Source of the DNA: CAZSXS01 sp964611385
GTDB lineage: Bacteria; Bacillota; Clostridia; Lachnospirales; CAYPQA01
Assembly (NCBI GenBank): GCA_964611385.1
Contig: CAZSXS010000031.1
Span: forward strand, 1-39,133
Direction: 5' to 3'
Length of the DNA: 39,133 bases
Below the pieces are notes generated by a model that worked only from the letters and a program-made list of their open reading frames with translations, was not told the DNA's origin and ran no database searches. Below, in pieces: positions 7,052 through 14,619 of this stretch (the first letter of the stretch is position 1; the number at the start of each line of letters is the position of its first letter). The position numbers were made by a program, and so were the translations under genes.

Positions 7052-9559
7052 TTATTCATTCAGTATTTTTAAAATCATTGAGCCAGTTCCGACATTATAT
7101 CCAGAAGTACTGAATGTGCACTTTCCCTTCTCAATGATCATAACAAGAGGCAGTTGACGAGACAGAATTGAACCGGCATTGTACAGACCTTCAACGGTGT
7201 TATGCATACTGTCTTTGACAAAAGCCAGATTCATTTGAATGTTACCATGAGCCTTTGCTAAAGTTTGGTTTAAGAGTGATTTTTCAGAAGAAAGAATAAA
7301 TGTAATTTTGTCTTTTAAATTCCTAAATTCATTTTGATGTTCCAGCATTTCATCTAATAAATGTTCCGTCGGTTCAAGACCTTCCTCAAGGAAAGCGATT
7401 AACTGCTTACCTTCATTTAATATAGAAGAAAGTGCAATCGAATCCTTTAACATTATTTCTGGAAGGACTGTACCTTGCTCAGATTGATCAATCTCACGCA
7501 AAGTTAATTCTAATGTTTCTGCTTTGTTTTCTTCAAGTTTTACAAACTGTATGTTTGCTAAAATATCACCGTTTACCATACGATTTGCTGTCATTATGCG
7601 ATAATAGCCATGTTCCAATAGGTACTCTGCTTTATCTTCAAAGATGACTTTGCCAAGTTTTAAGTTCACATATTTACCATCAACTAGCTTTGCAATGCTA
7701 AAATTTTTGGCATACTCAAATTTAACATTATAAGCCTTTGTTAATGTCAACTTGCATGAACGATTTACTTCAGCGCCATTATCTATTGTGATCCATTTAC
7801 CATTGAGCCAGTACTCTAGCTTCATGTCTGAGATGTTAAGCCTTGAAGGAATACCAAAACTTCTGCAAATGCAAACAAAGAGAACCTTTTTTGAAATTTC
7901 GCTTCCGATCTTTACTTTCAACAGACCCTCTGCTGATGAAATAAGTGTTGCGTAATCAAGGTCATCGCAGTCCTTAATGTGATTGTTTATGTAAGTGTAC
8001 ACCTTGTATGGGTTTTCAATAAATTCTTTGACGGTTTCTTTGTCAAAATAATTGATAATAAATTGACGGTATGGGCTTATCATTTCATAGTAAACCCTCG
8101 GGCAAAGCACATAGGATTGATAAATTTCTTTTTCATATTTGCCTTCATATTGAAGTGAGCAAGTTAAGTGCTCTTCCAATATTTCGCTGCTTATATCAGA
8201 CAAGTCCTTTTTATCTAGTGAGCATAAAATCATAACTCGATGCTTTAAGTTTGCACAATCAGACTTTAGGAACTTTTCTATCTCTGCATGATTTCCGTTT
8301 GATAATGAGATTAATTCAGCGATTTTATCTTTATAGTCCTCAAAGTTTTCTGCAAATGCTTTTGCCTTTTCGCCTTGAATGAATGTGGCTTCATAGGATT
8401 TTCTTATTGTAGCTGCCTGGCTTAGGCGTTTTTTATTTGTATCAAGCATTTCCTGTGTAATTTCAGCTTCCTTTACAGGTTTTTCTGCTGGAACATGAAA
8501 ATCAATATCATAGTTTTTGGTTTCGTGAGTGATGGCCTTGTTCCAATCCAAACTGAGCTCTGTTTGCTCTGCTAAAATCTTTTCGTGCATGAAATAGCCA
8601 TCTTTTGACACATGGACAATTAAATCCCCGTATCCTGTTTTAAAAGTAAGCTCTCCATTTTTGTCTGTCTTTAGTGAAGCTATTGAAAACAATTCTGAAA
8701 AGTTGATTAACTGAAAGAATACATCTGCATTTTCAATAGGTTCTGGGTTTGAAACCTTGACCTTTATCGTTTTAGTTTTTGTATAGTTATCAAGAATGTT
8801 TAGCTGGGTTAAAACGGGGCTTTGGCTCGTTATATCTTGCTCACTTACAATATTAGAAAAAATTCTTGCATGAACAAGCATTGCACGCTGTGCTGGGCTC
8901 GTAAACCAGCCTTTATTTAACACAGGTTCAGGCTCACAAGCACCAATAAACTGCCACTTTCCATCTACAAAAACCTCGACCCATGCGTGATTATCATCAC
9001 AATGAGCCCATTTTGGGGTATAACATTGACGTGCAGGAATACATATGCTACGCAAAGCAGCAACCATAAATGCTGACTCTTCACCACAACGTCCGTAGGC
9101 ATTCTTTATAATTCCAAAAGGGGAAATTGTTCTGATGTTTGTGGATTGATAGGTAGCTTTTTCAAAGCACCAATAATTAACTTCCAGAACGGCTTCCTTC
9201 ATACTCATGCCTTTAATACGACCAAACAATTCATTGAAAAAGGTTTCCCTATAATCTACTAAGTCCTCATTATTGAGGCGGTACGATAATACATAATTTA
9301 AAAAATATTCTCCAGTAATTTCACTACCCCATTTAATTTGCTCTCTAATTTTAAGTGTACTTCTGATCGATTTAAGAAATACACTTACATCATAGCTAGC
9401 AATATCACTTATTGGCATATAAGCGTATAAGAACTTTAGTAATATCGTTTCCATTTCAGTGCAATCATTTGGGATTGAAATATAATGATTTGTCCTTGAT
9501 TGAGCAAGCGAATAATCCTTTTCAATTTGCTCAATTTGATTTTTAGTCAGCAATTCCAT
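7052..9559 (-). CDS. Transglutaminase-like protein with a second, degenerate transglutaminase half
   Basis: The protein has 835 residues and no signal peptide. An N-terminal transglutaminase/PNGase-fold domain (about residues 125-235) carries Cys158 in GRCGEES and His191 in NHAWVEV. The third acid is not at the usual WxxxD position; the segment reads WQFIGACEPEP, and a Glu there may substitute. Residues ~255-340 look like a beta-sandwich, transthyretin-type module. A second region around residues 520-590 repeats the fold pattern (RSFGIPSRL, then LEYWLNGKWITID) but has Ser where Cys is expected and no matching His, so it is probably inactive. Transglutaminase-fold enzymes include proteases, amidases and peptide:N-glycanases. 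It is the first gene of the ABC/GH18 operon and is transcribed away from the AraC-type regulator. Acting on a peptide or glycopeptide is inferred, not shown. Confidence 0.82.
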   Translation of the reverse strand: MELLTKNQIEQIEKDYSLAQSRTNHYISIPNDCTEMETILLKFLYAYMPISDIASYDVSVFLKSIRSTLKIREQIKWGSEITGEYFLNYVLSYRLNNEDLVDYRETFFNELFGRIKGMSMKEAVLEVNYWCFEKATYQSTNIRTISPFGIIKNAYGRCGEESAFMVAALRSICIPARQCYTPKWAHCDDNHAWVEVFVDGKWQFIGACEPEPVLNKGWFTSPAQRAMLVHARIFSNIVSEQDITSQSPVLTQLNILDNYTKTKTIKVKVSNPEPIENADVFFQLINFSELFSIASLKTDKNGELTFKTGYGDLIVHVSKDGYFMHEKILAEQTELSLDWNKAITHETKNYDIDFHVPAEKPVKEAEITQEMLDTNKKRLSQAATIRKSYEATFIQGEKAKAFAENFEDYKDKIAELISLSNGNHAEIEKFLKSDCANLKHRVMILCSLDKKDLSDISSEILEEHLTCSLQYEGKYEKEIYQSYVLCPRVYYEMISPYRQFIINYFDKETVKEFIENPYKVYTYINNHIKDCDDLDYATLISSAEGLLKVKIGSEISKKVLFVCICRSFGIPSRLNISDMKLEYWLNGKWITIDNGAEVNRSCKLTLTKAYNVKFEYAKNFSIAKLVDGKYVNLKLGKVIFEDKAEYLLEHGYYRIMTANRMVNGDILANIQFVKLEENKAETLELTLREIDQSEQGTVLPEIMLKDSIALSSILNEGKQLIAFLEEGLEPTEHLLDEMLEHQNEFRNLKDKITFILSSEKSLLNQTLAKAHGNIQMNLAFVKDSMHNTVEGLYNAGSILSRQLPLVMIIEKGKCTFSTSGYNVGTGSMILKILNE

Positions 9560-9837
9560 AATTTTAATTATCTTTTCCTCTCGTTAAATAAGCAAAACTA
9601 AACAGGTTAACAAATTTTTAAAATGAATTATACTAAAAATTATAACTAAATTTAATCATTATTTTTATTAATTTTATTAATTATAACAGATCAAACCTAT
9701 ACATTCTTGTTTTTACATGATATACTTATTGCTCTAGTATGATATTTGTTCATTTTATGCGTTACATTGGTGATCTAAATTTTTTTAGAATACATTTTTA
9801 ATAAGAAAGGCATAATTTTGAGGAGGTTTTTAGAAAT
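9560..9837. promoter_or_regulatory. Divergent AT-rich regulatory region, transglutaminase operon / AraC-type regulator
   Basis: This 278-bp gene-free stretch is very AT-rich. For the regulator, a candidate promoter is TTACAT (9762-9767), an 18-base spacer and TAGAAT (9786-9791), then AGGAGG at 9821-9826. For the operon, TTAAAT (9650-9655), a 17-base spacer and TATAAT (9627-9632) read on the minus strand; the -35 is poor, which fits a promoter needing an activator. Imperfectly inverted ATGATATACT and AGTATGATAT sequences at 9717-9752 could be an operator. All are pattern matches only. Confidence 0.4.
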
Positions 9838-10680
9838 ATGTTAATTCAAAGATTATCTTACCAAAAGGAATTTTTCCCTAGAAATGTAGACTTTGTTTTA
9901 ATAAAATCCATGAAATATGCATGGTCCATACATTGCCATGATTTTTATGAGATTTTTTTGATACTGGATGGAACTATGGAACATATTGCTAATGACAAGT
10001 CTGAGTTCTTGTGCAAAAATGATCTGGTTTTTGTTCGGCCAGATGATGTGCATTGGTTTAATGAGGTAAAGGGGTATGATTGCAGTTACCTTAATATCAC
10101 ATTTACAGAAAAAATACTAAAGCATATTCTACTATTTTTAGGAAATGAAAATACTGTCGAGCATTATCTAAGGATGCCAACCTGCATTAAATGCAAAATT
10201 TCTGATAAGCTTTTTGACGAGATTATATGCTGTTACAATGACATCTCTACACTTATTCTGAACAGCTGCGATGTTCAAGTAATGGCGCAGATTTTACTTG
10301 CTAAGATATTTCAGTATTATATTAAGAAAGAAATTAATCAAAATAATTTTCCGACCTGGTTCAATGACCTATGTCGCAATATCAGTCAGAAAGAGAATTT
10401 TACAAGTAAATCATCCATTCTTTGTGAGTTAAGCGGTAAGACGTATGAACATATTTCAAGAAGCTTTAAAAAGTACTTAAATACAACCCCAACCGATTAC
10501 ATAAACAATCTTAGGCTAAATTATTTTGCAAATCTTTTAATGATGACCGATATGCCTATTCTAGATATTTGTTACGAATGTGGATTTTCTTCTCTTAGCC
10601 ATGCTTATCACTTGTTTAAAAAAGAATATAATCTTACTCCACTAAAATACAGAGAAAATCATAGACATATCCTTGTTTAA
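9838..10680 (+). CDS. AraC-family transcriptional regulator with N-terminal cupin sensor
   Basis: This 280-residue protein has a cupin-type sensing domain in its first ~100 residues (WSIHCHDFYEIFLILDGTME, then FVRPDDVHWF) and two C-terminal helix-turn-helix motifs at about residues 185-275. The second has the family signature ILDICYECGFSSLSHAYHLFKKEYNLTPLKYR. Such proteins bind a sugar or other ligand and activate a nearby promoter. An AGGAGG twelve bases before the ATG fixes the start. It is divergent from the transglutaminase/CBM9/ABC/GH18 operon with no other gene between, so it very likely controls that operon. The ligand is unknown. Confidence 0.92.
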   Translation: MLIQRLSYQKEFFPRNVDFVLIKSMKYAWSIHCHDFYEIFLILDGTMEHIANDKSEFLCKNDLVFVRPDDVHWFNEVKGYDCSYLNITFTEKILKHILLFLGNENTVEHYLRMPTCIKCKISDKLFDEIICCYNDISTLILNSCDVQVMAQILLAKIFQYYIKKEINQNNFPTWFNDLCRNISQKENFTSKSSILCELSGKTYEHISRSFKKYLNTTPTDYINNLRLNYFANLLMMTDMPILDICYECGFSSLSHAYHLFKKEYNLTPLKYRENHRHILV

Positions 10681-10768
10681 CTATATTTGACCAATTTCAG
10701 TTTGGCCATACTTAGTCACGTTCAGCTTTGCAAAGCTGCCCCCAAAAAAAATTGATCTGGGTTGAATG

Positions 10769-10804
10769 ATAGCAGCTTGGTAACTGTTTGAGAGACTGGA
10801 TATA
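10769..10804 (+). repeat. Intergenic repeat, long copy A
   Basis: This 36-base segment, ending in GAGAGACTGGATATA, matches 31 of 36 positions with the segment at 37695-37730, 27 kb away. It contains a TTGGTA box 17-18 bases before ATATAA, so it could act as a promoter, but the spacer is conserved too, which a plain promoter would not need. A perfect palindrome, CAGCTTTGCAAAGCTG, lies about 45 bases upstream of it. Confidence 0.6.
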
Positions 10805-10849
10805 AGAAGCAAGCTCGATTTCATAAAAAAGACGTACAGTTCCCATAAA

Positions 10850-10893
10850 AAAAGACGTTGTATATTCTTTACAGAATTATACAGCGCCTTTTT
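10850..10893. terminator. Bidirectional terminator between the AraC-type gene and the CotS-like gene
   Basis: A stem of about 19 pairs, with one extra base on one side and a TTAC loop, is flanked by A-rich and T-rich tails (GCGCCTTTTTC on the plus strand, GACGTCTTTTTTT on the minus strand). It lies between two convergent gene ends. A direct repeat, CATAAAAAA-GACGT, occurs at 10822-10835 and again at 10844-10858, the second copy forming part of the left arm. Confidence 0.7.
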
Positions 10894-10912
10894 CTTATTG
10901 TGATCATTCTTT

Positions 10913-10926
10913 TATACCCAGTCTCT
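10913..10926 (-). repeat. Intergenic motif copy B
   Basis: On the minus strand it reads AGAGACTGGGTATA, one base from the consensus AGAGACTGAGTATA. With copy A at 10769-10804 it forms an inverted pair that brackets the terminator hairpin. Confidence 0.5.
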
Positions 10927-10950
10927 AAAATTCTAAAGTGGATATATTCC

Positions 10951-11919
10951 CTAAACCTTCTCACTTTTCAAATAAGCCTCAAACTTATCCCGGCTGTTTA
11001 TAATATCTTCAATCCGTGTCGCCAAAGCGCTAGGAGTCCAAGTCCGCTTTTTGCTATAAAACTGGCGGCAAATGCTGACATATTTTTCGGGGTAAATCAA
11101 AAGATAAACAAGCAGTTCTCTTCTGCTCTCATTGATGGAAATAAATCGGCTGTACGCCTCCAAAACCCGATCTAAGGGTACCGGTTGATCCGAATATTTC
11201 ACATGCCGCTGGATCAGGCTGCACAGATCCATCATTTGCTCCCCAATCCGAGCATCTGAGAACTTGGTCAGGTAAATCTCATTGTCAATCAAAATATTTT
11301 CCTCCTTCAGGCGGCCGTGGCTAACCGTACCTGCTTGAAGCGATGATTCTAGCAACTCCATAAAAACAGGATTTTTAAACAACTCCATTGAAATTTTAAC
11401 TTTATCCAGGTAGTAATTATAATTTTTTAGAAAATGAACATCAAAATCGGAGAGTCTTTTTTGACTGTTGATACTGCGTTTGATGGATTGGAGCTCATTG
11501 AAGGCTTTACTGTATTCCTCCTTGGGATAATTGGACACGATAGGCCTATCAAAAGTAAGCTCTCTTGCCAGACTGTGAAAACGAGCAACCTCTTCAACTA
11601 TATGTAAAAATTCCGTATGATCGGAAAAGTTCACTTCTCTGTAATCAAAAAGCTCGGTGCAAACATAAATATCATCTGAGAAAATAAAATAGGGATCGTT
11701 ATTGACAGACAGAAAAAACCTGTCCGTATTCCAAAAACCCTTCGCATACAGATGCTCTTTGAGCTGGTGCTGAAAAAGAATGCTTTGGCAATCGTCAAAG
11801 CTTTTTTTGATGACTCGATAACCGACATTAGTATTGCATATATAAAAAGCTTTTTCACGGACAATTTTCTTCGCCTTGAGGCCGAATCCCCGTAAAACAG
11901 CACTGTTCAGTTCTTCCAT
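10951..11919 (-). CDS. CotS-like spore-coat family protein, probable pseudokinase
   Basis: This 322-residue protein resembles the CotS/YsxE/APH-fold kinase-like family of spore-former coat proteins. The C-lobe pattern is recognisable: HGRLKEEN at residues 201-208, then LTKFSDARIGEQMMDLCSLI. In active members the first motif is HGDxxxxN and the second starts with a metal-binding Asp. Here Arg203 replaces the catalytic Asp and Lys219 the metal-binding Asp, so phosphotransfer is unlikely and a structural role is inferred. GGAGG lies nine bases before the ATG. The gene follows the acidic repeat protein on the same strand after a 181-bp spacer with hairpins, so it may have its own promoter. No signal peptide or membrane segment is seen. 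Family placement is from pattern memory and is moderately sure. Confidence 0.7.
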   Translation of the reverse strand: MEELNSAVLRGFGLKAKKIVREKAFYICNTNVGYRVIKKSFDDCQSILFQHQLKEHLYAKGFWNTDRFFLSVNNDPYFIFSDDIYVCTELFDYREVNFSDHTEFLHIVEEVARFHSLARELTFDRPIVSNYPKEEYSKAFNELQSIKRSINSQKRLSDFDVHFLKNYNYYLDKVKISMELFKNPVFMELLESSLQAGTVSHGRLKEENILIDNEIYLTKFSDARIGEQMMDLCSLIQRHVKYSDQPVPLDRVLEAYSRFISINESRRELLVYLLIYPEKYVSICRQFYSKKRTWTPSALATRIEDIINSRDKFEAYLKSEKV

Positions 11920-11957
11920 CTTTTGACACCTCCGAATTGCTTTCTCTCAAATATAGT

Positions 11958-11985
11958 TATACTCAGTCTCTTCGTGACTGAGTAT
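11958..11985. repeat. Intergenic motif copy C with inverted partner
   Basis: The minus strand reads AGAGACTGAGTATA exactly. The plus strand contains GACTGAGTAT at 11976-11985, making a 10-bp perfect inverted repeat (11959-11968 / 11976-11985) with a seven-base loop. It lies about 40 bases upstream of the CotS-like start. TATAAC follows the motif on the minus strand and could be a -10 box, but no -35 box fits. Confidence 0.6.
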
Positions 11986-12047
11986 GAAGTAAATTATGAT
12001 AATCCATCCCAAGTTTTGTTAAAGCCGTAGCTACTCTGTAACGAAAG

Positions 12048-12094
12048 GAGCCAAAGCGCTTGCCTTTGAAGCTCATCAGCAAGCTCTTTGGCTC
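12048..12094 (-). terminator. 16-bp hairpin downstream of the acidic repeat protein gene
   Basis: Arms at 12048-12063 and 12079-12094 match at 15 of 16 positions, with a 15-base loop. They start eight bases beyond the stop codon of the acidic protein gene. On the minus strand the stem is followed by a short CCTTTCGTT run, so termination is plausible though the U tract is weak. The rest of the spacer to 11958 shows no gene. Confidence 0.55.
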
Positions 12095-12101
12095 AAACAA
12101 A

Positions 12102-14546
12102 TCATTGTTTGCGGATTGGCAGGAGCCAGTAGCCATGAATACCAGTAACAGGCAATTTGTCCTCACAGCATTTAAACTGCACAAAGCCCATTTCCAATGC
12201 CATATTTAAGCAGCCGATGTCGTAGAGCTCTGGCACCCCAAGGACATAATGCTTATCGCCGTTTTCCATGCATTCCCCCAGAATCAGATGTTTATATTTC
12301 TTGTATGCCAAAGAGATAAAGGAATTGTTCATATAGAAGCGGTAGTCAAAGGGCAGTGCAACCAACTCATACAAAGCAATCCGAACCCAACGAATATTTT
12401 TAATCTGGTTTTCAAACGGCTTCATCACCAAGTTATTCTTAAAAATATCCTCCAGTTCTTGCTTTCTCCAAGGCAGCTTCTCGTGCGTCTTGGCATCTTG
12501 TTCTTGAAATTGATATCCAAACGCTTTCTCATCTGCTCCTTCAGAATTCACTTTCTTTCTACTGCTCAGTTCTTCCTGGACTTCCTCTACGCCAGCCCCA
12601 GGGAATACTCGCGGTTCTGCCTCTGCCTCTGCCTCTGTCTCAGTCTTAGACTCTGGCACTGTCCCAGGCTCTGACTCAGGCGCTGCCTCTGCCCCTGGCT
12701 TTAGCTGATTACAAGGCGACTTCTGGGGTGCCTCTTTAAATGTTTCATCGGGCACTTCATAAGGGGACTCAAAGGTTGCTTCCTTGCCCTGGTTGTGATT
12801 ACTGCCGTCACCTACCGGTTTTTGCGGCAATGAAGGGGTTACTGTAGGTTCAGTCCCGTCTGGTCCGCCCTCGTTTATATAATCCCCTTCATTATAATAA
12901 ATCTTGCTTTCGAAACTATATGTATGATCGTTCTCACTATGTCTTATGGTTGGTTGCGTCCCAAATTCTGTTCTGGGTTGTTCCTCAAATTTCACTTTGA
13001 CTTGTTCCTCACACAAACAACTTGCCTGTTGCATCTTTAGTTTATCAGATATTTTATCCCTAAACTCATTTTCTTGTGTGCTCTTTTCTTGTTCTTCTTC
13101 ATCTTCTTGTTCATTCTCTTCATTTTCTTGACAGTTCTCTTCTTGTTCATTCTCTTCATTTTCTTGACAGTTCTCTTCTTGTTCATTCTCTTCATTTTCT
13201 TGACAGTTCTCTTCTTGTTCAGTCTCTTCATCTTCTTGACAGTTCTCTTCTTGTTCAGTCTCTTCATCTTCTTGACAGTTCTCTTCTTGTTCAGTCTCTT
13301 CATCTTCTTGACTGTTTTCTTCTTGTTCGTTCTTGCCTTCTTGCTCTGTAACTTCTTGTTGTTGTTCTTGTCGTTCTTGTCGTTCTTGTGTGCCACGCGG
13401 ATGCTTGAAGTCCTGTTTATCTTCTGCTTCTAATTGATCCTCTGATATTCCGTTTTCAACATTTATGTTGAAAACGTATTCCTGTTTACTGACTTCGAGG
13501 TCTTCATTCTTTATTTCATCAGTTTCACTATTCTTCGATTCTTCCTTTGCTCCCGATTCTGCTGCTTTCTCTTCCTCTTCAGCTTCTTTTTCTTCTTCTG
13601 CCTTTCCTTCTTCTACTGCTTCCTCTTCTTCTCTTAATTCCTGCTCAAGGTTTCTTTGATTTTTCGTAGCCTTCTTTCCACAAGGAGTGGAAGCTTCATT
13701 TTCCTTGTTCTCTTGCTCCTTGCCTTCATTCAGCTCTCTGTTTTCACTTTCATCCTCTTGATCTGGTTCTAAAACCACATCAAAGACAAGCTCCTGCTTT
13801 TTAATTTCTCCTTCTTCTGGCAAGTTGTTCTTTAAGGCCATTTCCGAGTCATTCGCCGAAGCACTTTGCGTTTCCTTATCCGAGCCCTTCGCCAAATCCT
13901 GTTCTGCGTCCTTCCCTGCATCCGAACCTGTGTTGGTATGAGTATCTGTATTCGTATCCGAGTTCGTATCAGCATCCGAAACCAACGGCTTACGTTCCAT
14001 TACCTCAAGGAGTTGCTCCGAATCAGGCATCTGCCCTGTTTTTGGCAAATGGAAGTCGGATTGAGCCTTGTCTATATTTTCCGCAGGTTTCACAGTTTTC
14101 TTTAAGGCCACAGTTTCTTTTTGAAAGGCAACAAAAGTGTCCTTCCATCTTACATTTGTATTTCTATATCCGACCAAAGGAGAGACCACCTCAGTGCTCT
14201 TCATTGACAGATTCGTATTTGGGGCAAGAACGGCAACCGCATTAAAATCATAAAACGGAAAATCATATTCATCCGGAAAAAACTCCCATTTGATAGAACC
14301 ATTCCCTTTATCATCAACAGCCAGAGAATCCACAGGAAAGCCCAAGGAACCGGTAGACTGAGCATGAATGATAAAAACCTTATAAAAGGTTTTTGGTTTC
14401 AAATTCTGAACCTGTAAGGTAAGCTTACCTTTTTGGTTGTTAAATTCAATGGTACAATAACCGAAGGGCTCTTTTCCGTTATGAGAAAAACCGTTACTAT
14501 CCTGCTGCATTGCACAAAAATGCCGCAAATACTGTTTTTTTGCCAT
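12102..14546 (-). CDS. Large acidic repeat protein with DUF6128-like C-terminus, possible spore component
   Basis: This 814-residue protein has three parts. Residues 1-~135 form a compact beta-rich domain (FGYCTIEF, LTLQVQNLKPKTFYKVFII). Residues ~165-680 are low-complexity and dominated by Glu, Gln, Lys, Asp and Asn. Within it, residues ~410-481 are six tandem copies of a 12-residue unit, EQEENCQEDEET or close variants, each with one Cys. Residues ~700-814 form a second folded domain with YKKYKHLILGE and HYVLGVPELYD, which resembles DUF6128 of Clostridia. There is no signal peptide or membrane span. GGGAGGTGG before the ATG supports the start. The next gene is CotS-like, which suggests a spore-envelope role, but function is unknown. 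The domain name is from memory of the family. Confidence 0.8.
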   Translation of the reverse strand: MAKKQYLRHFCAMQQDSNGFSHNGKEPFGYCTIEFNNQKGKLTLQVQNLKPKTFYKVFIIHAQSTGSLGFPVDSLAVDDKGNGSIKWEFFPDEYDFPFYDFNAVAVLAPNTNLSMKSTEVVSPLVGYRNTNVRWKDTFVAFQKETVALKKTVKPAENIDKAQSDFHLPKTGQMPDSEQLLEVMERKPLVSDADTNSDTNTDTHTNTGSDAGKDAEQDLAKGSDKETQSASANDSEMALKNNLPEEGEIKKQELVFDVVLEPDQEDESENRELNEGKEQENKENEASTPCGKKATKNQRNLEQELREEEEAVEEGKAEEEKEAEEEEKAAESGAKEESKNSETDEIKNEDLEVSKQEYVFNINVENGISEDQLEAEDKQDFKHPRGTQERQERQEQQQEVTEQEGKNEQEENSQEDEETEQEENCQEDEETEQEENCQEDEETEQEENCQENEENEQEENCQENEENEQEENCQENEENEQEDEEEQEKSTQENEFRDKISDKLKMQQASCLCEEQVKVKFEEQPRTEFGTQPTIRHSENDHTYSFESKIYYNEGDYINEGGPDGTEPTVTPSLPQKPVGDGSNHNQGKEATFESPYEVPDETFKEAPQKSPCNQLKPGAEAAPESEPGTVPESKTETEAEAEAEPRVFPGAGVEEVQEELSSRKKVNSEGADEKAFGYQFQEQDAKTHEKLPWRKQELEDIFKNNLVMKPFENQIKNIRWVRIALYELVALPFDYRFYMNNSFISLAYKKYKHLILGECMENGDKHYVLGVPELYDIGCLNMALEMGFVQFKCCEDKLPVTGIHGYWLLPIRKQ
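13105..13320 (-). repeat. Six tandem 36-base repeats inside the acidic protein gene
   Basis: Six in-frame 36-base units run without gaps. The three encoding the N-terminal copies (13213-13320) resemble each other more than the three encoding the C-terminal copies (13105-13212), which are nearly identical. This points to recent unit duplication and likely length variation between strains. The repeats also create long open frames on the other strand and frames, which are not genes. Confidence 0.95.
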
Positions 14547-14619
14547 ACGCCCACCTCCCTTTAATCAGTATATTCAAAAGGAAGAGCGTATATGAATCTT
14601 TGTAAGGCAAACTAAAGGG

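Noticed and set aside
10858..11175. 105-residue frame with a hydrophobic start
   Set aside because: It begins inside the terminator stem, overlaps the end of the CotS-like gene and lacks a ribosome site.
11963..12184. 73-residue frame in the spacer after the acidic protein gene
   Set aside because: It overlaps the gene end, runs through a hairpin, and shows no similarity or ribosome site.
12249..12674. 141-residue open frame opposite the acidic protein gene
   Set aside because: It is antisense to the well-supported gene and of biased composition; no start signal.
13105..13320. Regular 36-base repeats that might suggest a CRISPR array
   Set aside because: The units are contiguous with no spacers and are in frame inside a protein gene; no cas genes are nearby.
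13074..13433. Hydrophobic Leu/Phe-rich frame and other long frames across the repeat region
   Set aside because: They are by-products of the 36-base repeat on the opposite strand and other frames; they have no ribosome sites and pure low-complexity content.
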